Source of the DNA: Fomitopsis serialis
Taxonomy: Eukaryota; Basidiomycota; Agaricomycetes; Polyporales; Fomitopsidaceae
Direction of reading: 5' to 3'
Assembly: GCF_022376445.1 (NCBI RefSeq)
Contig: NW_025955729.1
Span: forward strand, 1-12,636
Length of the DNA: 12,636 nucleotides
Position 1 is the stretch's first letter, and every line of letters starts with the position of its first letter. This document shows positions 1-9,200 of the stretch, piece after piece. Below the pieces are notes generated by a model. The model was not told the DNA's origin and did no database searches. It saw only the letters and a list, made by a program, of their open reading frames with translations. A program made the translations under genes and the position numbers.

Positions 1-24
1 TGAGCTGGAAGGCCTGTGCAAATG

Positions 25-720
25 TTATAAATGATATTCACTGATCATAGTACTAGTAAAACGTACATAGTATTTGTCTTTATCCTTCCAGTCCTTGTAG
101 TAACACGTAGGGCATTTGAAATCCCACTTCTGTGGCACTTTGGTGATGTCGATCTTGTTCAAGCATTCAGAGCACATGGCACGCAAACACCAGTCACAGA
201 TGAGCATGTCACCACCATTGTGGCACATGTAACAGTACTGTGATAGATGTTAACCACAAAATTAAATAGCATATAAGAAACATTACGATTTCGTGCCACG
301 CCTCTCCACCGTCGTCTGCTTCAATGCTCTGAGGAGCTGGCGGAGCGTCATCCATATTGACATCGCTGATCTCTGCAGGTACAGCATGGCCATCATCAAG
401 GTCGTTGTGTCTTGCACTTGTCAATAAGCCAACAGCCTTCTTGCAGTAGCCTTTGTACGTGCCATTGCTTGGGCAAGGCGTGAGAACAGCAAAATCAATA
501 TCAAATCAACCCACTCACTGATATGGGGTTGACAATGGCGAGGGCAAGCGCATCTGATCTGTCTGCAAAGTCAGGCTCAATATATGTCATTCCATCAGCT
601 TGGCGGTTTCACATTCATATATCTGATTGTGATGCCAAGTGAACCACTACACAGCTTGATCTTCATCGCCATGTGGTGCAGTGCTGATAGTTGATAAGCA
701 TTATTCACACAGTCATGTGA
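25..720 (-). CDS. PHD/RING-like zinc-finger protein, 3' part of a spliced gene
   Basis: Function is not recognised beyond the zinc finger. Read on the minus strand, the last exon (237-25, stop at 27-25) begins YCYMCHNGGDMLICDWC and continues CSEC ... CPTC, giving four CxxC pairs. The GGDMLICDWC core is PHD-like, with Cys in place of the usual PHD His; such modules usually bind histone tails or act in protein contacts. The preceding exon (about 439-287) encodes an acidic Asp/Ala-rich linker and joins in phase 0 through a 49 bp intron (286-238, GTAATG...CACAG). A further intron is likely at 518-440, phase 0. The upstream exon (720-519) begins after a CCCTTTAG acceptor, reads SHDCVNNAYQLSALHH, has a possible start ATG at 672, and later reads YIEPDFADRSDALALAIVNP. 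The frame changes once near 600, so the gene may be broken or ATG 590 may be the start. More 5' exons may lie to the right. Exon structure is inferred; the zinc finger is seen directly. Confidence 0.6.
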
Positions 721-1082
721 CTAAAGGGGATCGCAAACAGGTCATTACATAATTCATTACATCACAGCACTTGTGTTCAAGTCAAATAAAGTAAAGAATG
801 AGAAAAGGCGAAGTCATCCAAGGCTACACAAAGACTGGCCACGTCTTTGTGCAGCCCTGAATGATAAGGAATGGGGGTGAAAGGAAACCAGCAGAGCCGT
901 GCCTGTTACACAGTGTTATATTTTCACAGCCATGAGATAATGGGAAATAAGTACCAATGGTCGTCAACACACATCCTGCTCAATGCAATGCATGAGCACA
1001 AGCAGATATCGCTACACGAAGGCAATCAGTGATGACCATGACATACTCCATGGAAGAAACATACCAGAATCATCAGTAAGCG
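721..1082. other. Intergenic or unresolved 5' exons of the zinc-finger gene
   Basis: No convincing gene. On the minus strand a short open stretch follows a TCATTCAG acceptor-like site near 885 and reads LHKDVASLCVALDDF; it could be an earlier exon of the neighbouring zinc-finger gene, but I cannot join it with confidence. A small perfect hairpin (9 bp arms at 827-835 and 843-851, 7 nt loop) lies inside that same stretch. Confidence 0.3.
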
Positions 1083-1202
1083 GTGACGGTACAACCACAC
1101 ACACCAACAGTAGTACAAAGCCTGAAAATACATCAGTGCAGTGATCGGAACAAGCATCATCACGTACCAGACAATGTAACCCTGGGCCGGACAACAAAGG
1201 AA

Positions 1203-1512
1203 GGCACAACACCAACCAACGTATTGACACGACAACCATCCATATATCCAACACAACGTACTCTGCCAGTAACAATTGCCCCCAGAACCCATTGGCAAGC
1301 GGAGGTGCAGCACCAACCAATGTGTTGGTACCGCAACCACCAAGACGTCCAATACAACGTACTCTCGCCAGTAACAAATGCCCCCAGAACCCACAGACAA
1401 GCAGAGGCGCAACACCAACCAATATGTCAGTACTGCAACCCCCAATACACCCAATGTGATGTACTCTCGCCAACAAAAAGTGCCCCCAGAACCGCATAAG
1501 CCCCCAGAACCC
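1203..1512. repeat. Three-copy ~102 bp tandem repeat
   Basis: Three diverged copies are seen. Anchors are CACCAACC at 1210, 1311 and 1413 (spacing 101 and 102) and GCCCCCAGAACC at about 1278, 1380 and 1482, with a fourth short partial copy 17 bp later. The open frames over this block on both strands result from the repeat. One spacing is 101 bp, so the copies do not stay in the same codon frame, which argues against a repeated protein domain. Origin unknown. Confidence 0.75.
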
Positions 1513-2159
1513 AATATCTCAGACATGATCATACAGAGACCGTATACTAGAGCAAAGTAATTCAGCAAGACGAACGGATGCATGACAACTCACAATTGCC
1601 GCAAGACAAAGCCAGGCAACCTGCATGCCCATGGCAACATGCAGGAAGTCTCGCTGAGCCTACGGACAACATATCATGCTGGATACAGCGGGTACGGAAG
1701 GGAGCATCAGTGACATGGCGGTGAGGAAACAAGAGGGACATCAACCTGTGAGCTCCGTATATGTGAGCGGTGACATTGGTCTTGGCATCAGAGCATATAT
1801 CAGTTGCTGATCAGGCGCAGCAAACACACACGCTGACATCAGATCTGATTGATTAGACGTGCAACATGAGATAACACAATATTGGAATTTTCAATATATA
1901 GAACTCACTCATCTCATTATTATGTGAATACAGGTGGGCCCATTCAGAGATTCAGTCATTCGATGAGATGCAATGAAATATACGTACCCACAGTATCACA
2001 GGACCAGTGACTTGGCATGCCCAGCCAATGCTCCCAGAAAATCACAAGACCGGCTATGAGTCTCACAACATAACCGGATACTCGCCAAGGCCTACCTGTA
2101 CCAGGACGGTGGGCCGGTGATGGTGGGTAACCGGAGCGGCACTGCCACGAAGCCCATGC
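1513..2159. other. No gene seen; transition into the minisatellite
   Basis: Mixed-composition sequence without a supported gene. From about 2075 (ACTCGCCAAGGC) the sequence starts to resemble the minisatellite unit, so a very decayed thirteenth copy may begin here. Confidence 0.4.
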
Positions 2160-4055
2160 GCACTGTGGCAACACAAACAGAATTGTCCAGCACCCCAAAA
2201 CAGTAACACTTGACTTGCCCAGGCAGGGCGAGTCGAACGCCACCGCTACGGGGTAGCGGTGGGAGGAGCCGGGAGTCCAGGACAGCAGGTCGGGAGGCGC
2301 CTGCAGCAGTGGGGCCGCATAGACGGTCGCTGAGCACCCGAAAACGGTCACGCATGACTCGCCCAGCCTGATCTAGTCGTACGGGACCGCTACCGGGTGG
2401 TAGCGGTGCAGGAGGGACACTGGAGCAGGGGTTGGTGGCGACCAGGTCGGGAAGCACCGGCGGGCGGTGCTGACGCGTACACCGCCGCCCAGCACCCGAA
2501 ACGGTGTGAACGACTCGCCCACGCTGGGCGAGTCGAACGCCACCGCTACCGGGTGGTAGCGGCGCGGGAGGGAGGCGGAGGCGGGGTCCAGGGCGAGCAG
2601 GGCGGGAGGCGCCGGCGGGCAATGGTGACGCGTACACCGCCGCCCAGCACCCGAAACGGTGACGCCCGACTCGCCCAGGCTGGGCGACTCGAACGCCACC
2701 GCTACCGGGTGGTAGCGGCGCGGGAGGGAGGCTGGAGGCGGGGGTCCAGGGCGAGCAGGGCGGGAGGCGCCGGCGGGCATGGTGACGCGTACACCGCCGC
2801 CCAGCACCCGAAAACGGTGACGCCCGACTCGCCCAGGCTGGGCGAGTCGAACGCCACCGCTACCGGGTGGTAGCGGCGCGGGAGGGAGGCTGGAGGCGGG
2901 GTCCAGGGCGAGCAGGGCGGGAGGCGCCGGCTGGTGGTGGTGACGCGTACACCGCCGCCCAGCACCCGAAAACGGTGACGCCCGATTCGCCCAGGCTGGG
3001 CGAGTCGAACGCCACCGCTACCGGGTGGTAGCGGCGCGGGAGGGAGGCTGGAGGCGGGGGTCCAGGGCGAGCAGGGCGGGAGGCGCCGGCTGGTGGTGGT
3101 GACGCGTACACCGCCGCCCAGCACCCGAAAACGGTGACGCCCGATTCGCCCAGGCTGGGCGAGTCGAACGCCACCGCTACCGGGTGGTAGCGGCGCGGGA
3201 GGGAGGCTGGAGGCGGGGTCCAGGGCGAGCAGGGCGGGAGGCGCCGGCTGGTGGTGGTGACGCGTACACCGCCGCCCAGCACCCGAAACGGTGACGCCCG
3301 ACTCGCCCAGGCTGGGCGACTCGAACGCCACCGCTACCGGGTGGTAGCGGCGCGGGAGGGAGGCGGGGAGGTGGAGTCCACGGCGGGCAGGTCGACGGGT
3401 ACGGGCGGGCTGTGGCGAGGCGTGCACGGCCGTCATGCACCTGGAGACGGTGACGCACGACTCGCCCAGCCTGGGCGAGTCGTACGAGACCGCCACCGGG
3501 TGGTAGCGGCACACGAGGGAGGCGGGAGGCGGGGGTCCGTGGGCACCAGGTCGGGAGGTGCAGTCGGGCGGTGGGGACACGTAGCCGGTTGCCCAGCACC
3601 CGAAAACGGTCACGCACGACTCGCCCAGCCTGGGCGAGTCGAACGCGACCGCTACCGGGTGGTAGCGGCGCGGGAGGGAGGCGGGCAGGTCGGGTCCACG
3701 GCGGGCAGGTCGGCTGGCGCCGGCGGGCTGTGGCGAGGCGTGCACCGCCGTCGTGCACCTGGAGACGGTGACGCCCGACTCGCCCAGGCTGGGCGAGTCG
3801 AACGCTACTGCTACCGGGTGGTAGCGGCGCGGGAGGGAGGCGGGAGGTGGGGTCCACGGCGGGCAGGTCGACAGGCGCCGGCGGGCTGTGGGACACGTAG
3901 ACGGTCGCCAAGCACCCGGAAACGGTGGCACTCGACTCGCCCAGGCTGGGCGAGTCGAACGCCGTAGCTACCGAGTGGTAGCGGCGCAGTAGAGAGGCGG
4001 GAGGCGGGGTCCGGGGCGAGCAGGTCGGGGAACGCTGTCGGGCGGTGGGACACGT
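2160..4055. repeat. GC-rich ~158 bp minisatellite, 12 copies
   Basis: Twelve tandem copies can be counted from the conserved GAGTCG/GACTCG site at 2230, 2374, 2530, 2686, 2844, 3002, 3161, 3318, 3477, 3636, 3795 and 3952. Spacings are 144, 156, 156, 158, 158, 159, 157, 159, 159, 159 and 157. Most units contain two inverted repeats: a 25 bp palindrome with one central base (for example 2825-2849) and, 7 bp further on, an 8 bp stem with a GGGT loop (for example 2857-2876). The central copies (2530-3318) are nearly identical and the edge copies diverged, as expected from unequal exchange. Near the right end two subtypes alternate: one with CACCTGGAGACGG (about 3439 and 3757), one with CCAGCACCCGAAAACGG or a variant (about 3595 and 3910). 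Long open frames exist on both strands, but unit lengths that are not multiples of three and openness in several frames speak against coding. Function unknown. Confidence 0.93.
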
Positions 4056-4480
4056 ACACCGGAGTGCAGCGTCGGATTGGCAGACACACCTTATTCGGAG
4101 TCTTCCCTCACCCCTTGCGCTGCGCTCCGCTCACCCCTTCGTGGTCCATCTCTGCTCTCGACGTACGAGACGTACGGAGTGCGTTGTCGATCTGCTAATG
4201 AGGTGAGTTAGTCGTCGTCAGTTCCCTGACTTCGTTGACGGGTGGCGTGCGGTCCACGGGGCTAGACAACCGGTCCACGAGGTGAGACGATAAGGGGTGG
4301 CGCGGCAGGAGATGGTGGTCGGAGAGAGAAGGTGCAAGCGCGCACGATCATCGATGACGTGCGGTCGCAGCATCGCAGCGGTCTTTCCGCTGCGTGTGCG
4401 ACCGCACGTCATCGGTCACATGCTCGCACAGCCCGTAGACAGCGCTCGCACAGCCGCGAAAGATGGTATCCGGGTCTGCT
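4056..4480. other. GC-rich spacer between minisatellite and the oxygenase gene leader
   Basis: No supported gene. It holds a doubled CTCACCCCTT motif near 4107 and 4130 and an imperfect inverted repeat listed separately. Short open frames here reflect GC richness. Confidence 0.4.
4353..4413. repeat. Imperfect inverted repeat (hairpin)
   Basis: The left arm 4353-4381 and right arm 4387-4413 are reverse complements over 17 bp (GATGACGTGCGGTCGCA) plus a second 8-9 bp block, interrupted by a small bulge, with a loop of about 5 nt. It lies upstream of the presumed promoter of the oxygenase gene. It could be a regulatory palindrome or a remnant of a small inverted-repeat element. Confidence 0.8.
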
Positions 4481-4483
4481 CGA

Positions 4484-4531
4484 ATCCCCTCTCTCTCTTC
4501 TTCCCCTCACTCTCTCCCCCTTCGAGTTGCA
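4484..4531 (+). promoter_or_regulatory. Pyrimidine-rich tract, possible core promoter
   Basis: A long CT-rich run (CCCCTCTCTCTCTTCTTCC and following) precedes the first donor-like GTAAGT at 4563. CT-rich tracts just upstream of transcription starts are common in fungal promoters, so transcription of the downstream gene may start near 4530. No TATA box is evident. This is inference from position and composition. Confidence 0.35.
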
Positions 4532-4562
4532 TTCTAGTGTGTAGCCCAATCAAGACTGCTAA

Positions 4563-5374
4563 GTAAGTGATTGAGTCTTGGAAGTGTTCTAGATTAGTTC
4601 TAATGTTTATGGATCTACAGCCTCTGTAACTCAGGTGAGTATAGTACCTGTTCTGCTGAATAACTATATACTAATTGAGATCCTGCACATCCAAGGTCAA
4701 GAACTGTGCCATATAGTAGCAGAGTACTGTACTCTGTGCATAGTGAGTAATCTTGTGATCATTGCAATCAGCTTGGCAATGCTGTTCTCATAACAGTATT
4801 ACTGAATATCATTCTCAGTAACAACAATCCCAATGACAGCCATTGTAGGCTGTTACTGTCCTTGTACTCAAACAAGGTGAGCTCATTGTTTCTTTGATAT
4901 GATTGGTGACTCATTGATATGTATAGTCATTCTACAGCTCAAGCCATACAATGTGAGTCTATGAATGAGTACTGCATGTATATACTGATCTGATGGAATG
5001 CTCAGTCAAGCACATAGTACACAGTGAGTAATTCTGTCAAATTGACATGAGTTATTGATGCTTATACTATGTAGAGAGGTATATGATCTCAGCATAATTA
5101 TCCTCAGTGATTGATGCTGAGTCTACTACAGTGTATTGGATTGCATAGTGTGCAGTGAGGAATCTGTTCTAATTATATGACATTGAGTACTGCTGATTTA
5201 AATATTTCTACAGAGGTAAAGGCCATTAAGATTATCCAAAAGGTGGTGATACTGAGTAACTGTCCATAGAGTTTCAGATCACACAGTGAGTAATGCTCAA
5301 TTACAGCATGTTCATTACTGACACTCACAATATGAACAGACAGGTAGGGAGCCTGATGGGGATAATCCTCATAG
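4563..5374 (+). other. Leader made of successive short intron-like segments
   Basis: This stretch has no open frame of note but is densely packed with donor-like and acceptor-like pairs at intron spacing: 4563-4620, 4877-4937, 4953-5005, 5024-5074, 5079-5131, 5155-5213, 5216-5277 and 5286-5339, each about 51-62 bp. Donors are mostly GTGAGT/GTAAGT, acceptors mostly CTACAG, CTCAG or TTCAG. Several have CTGAT/CTGAC branch-like sites 15-25 nt before the acceptor (for example TTACTGACAC near 5316). The pieces between them are only 2-23 bp in the run from 4938 on. It may be a multi-intron 5' UTR, a decayed upstream coding region, or coincidence helped by AT-rich sequence. No RNA evidence is available. 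Confidence 0.35.
4907..4913. promoter_or_regulatory. TGACTCA palindrome, possible Gcn4/AP-1-type bZIP site
   Basis: A perfect TGACTCA lies about 480 bp upstream of the ATG at 5390. Fungal bZIP factors of the Gcn4/AP-1 type bind this heptamer. A single site can occur by chance, and it lies inside the leader rather than upstream of the presumed start of transcription. Confidence 0.2.
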
Positions 5375-5389
5375 TTCAGTCTACTGACC

Positions 5390-6265
5390 ATGGCCATGAG
5401 CAGTAACATGAGTGAACCACAAGCCCCCTTACATTCAACTGAAGGGAGGCCCTTGGATATGGACTCAGAAGCCTCAGTTCTGCATGAGAGGCCAAACCCC
5501 ACTGGGGAGCAGTTTTTAAGTGAAAACTGCCTAAGAGATGAGGAATACCTTGATGTATTCAAAGACCTTGAATCTCTTGAACTGCCCCAGAGGCCTAAAC
5601 ACTTGCCTCCCTTGTTCCTATACAAGGGCAATGATATGCATCCTTTGAGACAACATAGGATGAATGGACACATAGGCAATACCTATGTGTATGTAATGGA
5701 TACAAGCCAATCTGGGCTGGAAAATGCCATGACTTGTGGAGAGAAAGACAAGGTCCCTCATATGCCCAAGGCAGAAATTGAGAAGCTAGGTAAGATGGTT
5801 TATTCAATCAATCTGACTTGATGACTGACAAAAAAATAGGATTGGTGGAAATGAAGCCAGGAGACTGGATCATGGCTAGATCCCTATGTAATGGAGGAGA
5901 TCCATTGAAGGATGTAGTTCAAGGCTTTGTTCCTGGAAGGTAAGCTTGAAGAATTGTTATTATCATGCTCTGCTAATATTTTATTCAGTGATCTCATGAA
6001 CAGTGATAAATGGGCTGCATGGCTTGACTGCTGTAAGACAATGCTAGGGCCTAAGGAAAACAGGTCACCTGAGGCTGGGAGCACTCCTTTTGAGCAGTAC
6101 AGTGATGGCACCAGAATTAAACCAGTTAAAGATGGAACTAGGTGTTACCAGACTGGTTTCACCTATGAGAAGCCCACACTGAATTGTGCTCCCAATGCCA
6201 ATTCTAAATTAGGCTCAAATGGCAAAGTTGATGAATTAACTCATATGAGATCAGTGTTGAACAAT
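5390..6265 (+). CDS. N-terminal exons 1-3 of the TET/JBP-like gene
   Basis: Exons 5390-5789, 5840-5939 and 5989-6265 join without any frame error through two introns of 49-50 bp, and the third intron (6266-6320) leads on to LGIDIALDGLLSAH. The spliced product starts MAMSSNMSEPQ, is Glu/Asp- and Pro-rich at first (DEEYLDVFKDLESLELPQRP), then has KPGDWIMARSLCNGGD and DKWAAWLDCCKTMLGP. I recognise no named domain here. It sits where basidiomycete TET/JBP-like proteins usually carry a long N-terminal extension, so it is probably part of the same polypeptide. No signal peptide or membrane segment is visible. Exon joins are inferred from GT-AG sites and frame continuity. Confidence 0.6.
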
Positions 6266-9200
6266 GTAAGTGTTGTCATAAAATGTGATATGCATATGTA
6301 CTGAACTTGTTGCTTCACAGCTTGGAATTGACATAGCCCTTGATGGTTTGCTGAGTGCCCACCATACATGAGGGATACATATCATGAGTTGGCAGAGGCA
6401 GTCAACATGCCTAGATTAGCCCACCCAGGCAATTGTGTGTGGCCAAGCTCCCAGGTCAACATGGCTGTACCACAGCGTTTTGAGTCTAGTAAGTTAAATT
6501 CAGTAATCATGGAATATGAACTGATTAGTTATCAATCATTAGAAAATGGCCTCACTGAGATGGGATTTTTTGGTGGAGACCATACAGATGATATGGATCT
6601 TGCTGCAGGTCTCTCAGCCATGGTGGTAGGCAGTCATCTGCCTGAGATTATGAGGCTGGCAGATTCCACCTCTTGTCCTAGGAGTCTATGTGGATTTAGC
6701 AAACATCCATGTAGTTTTCTTTAGTGGGCGCTTGCGCCACTCTGGGACACCACCACTAGCACCATCTGGTGTTGAGGACATTGAGACATGGGCGTACCGC
6801 TTTGTCTTGATTCTGTACCCTGCATCAAGAATTATGCTGGGTACAACAAGACTGTACTGGCTGCTTCCAGTACAAAGAGCCAGTCACTGTACCCCCTGAA
6901 TGTTTCATCCTGAGTGAGTTTTATAAGTTTTATCATTTGGAAATGTGTAAGTTGACAATTGAAAGGCCTCCTTTCCCAGATTGCACCCATGCAACTTTGA
7001 TCAGGGATGCAAGCATTATCATGCCACCTGAGGAACACTTTACATGCTCTAAGCGCATGCTAGTGACATCACTCTATCAGAGCCTAAGGCAACTGCCTAT
7101 ATGTGAATGTTGATGTCCAGCAAATCATGGACAGTATCACTGCTGAGATACCAATATCAACAATGGCCAACCCTTCAAAGGAAGGGACTGGAAGTACTCT
7201 CCAGGCCATAGAATCACTTGGCAGCCAGAGGCTTCCAATGCTGAGAGAGCTCAGAGCTGTTCCCAGGTAGAAAGGCAGTTTTTGAGAAGTTCTACAATGA
7301 ACTGCATGTGCCTCATGCACAGGCTGTACCTGAGATTGCATTGAAGGGTGTAGACTTGGATCTTCCAAGTGCACTGAGATTTTGGGGCATGCCCAGCCTT
7401 TAGGTGAGAGAGATACACTGGACCAATACTATATGGCTAACAAATTGATAGCAAGCCACAGAAGCTACCAAGGACTGGACCTCAACCAGTAAGTCATTTT
7501 GATCTTATGAACTCATAGTTTGATATATCATCTGCAGAGCCTAAGACTAAGAAGAACAAGGCCACACATGTGTTGCCTTTGGGAAATACTGGCTATCTGC
7601 ACATGCATTCCAGGTCCCAAAAGGTTGGCAGGTGCCAGAAGGCTTGCTATCTTCTTCTGAAGATGAAGATGATGTGGATATGGAGAATGGTGAGTGATTT
7701 TCTCTATAAGATGCAAGACTTGTTAATTGATATTTGTTATCAAGTTGAGAATGTTCCTCAAGACCATGCTAGTAAGTGATCACAACTTTCTGTATTATGC
7801 ACTGTTCTGACACATAATCCAGTGCTTGCTGAGCATGAGAATGAGCCTGAGATTGAGATTGAGATTGAGCCTGAGATTGATCTTGAGAATAGGCCTAAGC
7901 CTAGTGTTGAGCATGAGCATGAGAATGATAGTGAGGATAACTATGAACATGAGCTGGAAGCAAGGGGCATAATGAGAGATGAAGGTGAGAAACTCTCACT
8001 GCACTTAACTCTCAACTAACATATCCATTCAGTTGATCTAGCCATTGAGGCTCTCCTTGATGAACCTGAGGCAAATTCTGCACAGACTAGAGCCATGGAG
8101 TCCCAGCCCCAAAGTGAGTATTTCATGCATCACACATAGTATATTGTGGTACTAAATATACAACTATGATAGTGAAAGCATTGCTGAAGATCTTCAACAA
8201 GTCACAGTTGTCTCAGTCCCTGGGTGATGCCCAGTCTGCCCTTGAACTGCTGAAATTCAAACCTCAGCAGTTAAGTGAAATCATTCAGTCATTGGATGAT
8301 TTTGAGAGTCAAGCTGAAAAACTGCCAAAGTACTCAGCTGACATTGTCAAGGCTATTGGGAGATACTGGCATGATCTGTCAGTCTTGGGCAGTGCAAGTG
8401 AGCTCCAGTCTGTCTGGCTCAACATCAGCCATCAGAGGATCATGGTGTCCAAGACATGGGTTATTCAGTTCCTGTATCAGGATTGTAAGAGTGTGATACA
8501 GACTATCTCATCTCAACATAGACCCCATGTCTTTGTGATGCACAATGACTCTGAACAATCAGAACCCTGCAATTGTAGGCAGCTCTGGGAAGATCAACAA
8601 AGAGATGTCTTATGGCTGGTAGACCTTACCTTAGCCTTCATTGACAAGTTCAGAGACTATGCACAAGATGCAACATGGTCTGTGTCATCTGCTCCATATA
8701 TTCCAGCTCTAGATCCACCAAAGAGAGTCAACCATAAGCTGGAGTACTACAGGAACAGATTACCAGCAGATGATGCTAGATTTGATGGAGATGTGACCTG
8801 GAATATCTTGCAAATAATCTCTGCATGGCTTGGTATCACTGAGGTCAACATGAAGGACCTGATCAGACAAGCAGGTCTTGTCACTAGCCTCAGGGAGGTA
8901 CTGGACATTGGTGCACTTTTACTGCCAGCTGTTTGGGAGATATATAAAGCAGTTCCTCACTGGATCACTGAGAGATACCAGATCACACAGCCTCATCTCA
9001 TGACAAGAGATATTTTCCATGAGTTTAAGACAGCTTTGAAAACTACTCCTGCAGCCAACCTAGACACTGCAGAGAGGAAGTTACTCAAGTCCATTCAAGA
9101 TGCTCATGAGAAGTTCATTAGGATGTCTAAGAGCACCAGTTCTCAAGTTGATAAGGTTGCTCAAATTCCTGAGCCTGTGCCACCCCAAGTAGATGCTGTT

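Noticed and set aside
1012..1583. Overlapping frames on both strands (up to 185 codons) with repeated peptide blocks
   Set aside because: The peptide repeats mirror the 102 bp DNA repeat. Frames are open on both strands and one repeat spacing is 101 bp.
2844..2860. tRNA-like T-loop (TTCGACT with a 4 bp stem) on the minus strand of each minisatellite unit, suggesting a tRNA-derived SINE
   Set aside because: No A box, anticodon arm or acceptor stem fits, and the B-box match has two mismatches. The adjacent hairpins explain the sequence better.
2092..3967. Long open frames on both strands across the minisatellite (up to 409 codons), rich in Pro, Arg and Gly
   Set aside because: They arise from GC-rich tandem repeats with few stops in any frame. 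Unit lengths are mostly not multiples of three, so each copy would give a different peptide.
2160..4055. CRISPR-like array of regularly spaced palindromes
   Set aside because: The spacers are themselves homologous and the units are 158 bp long. The setting is eukaryotic with no cas genes.
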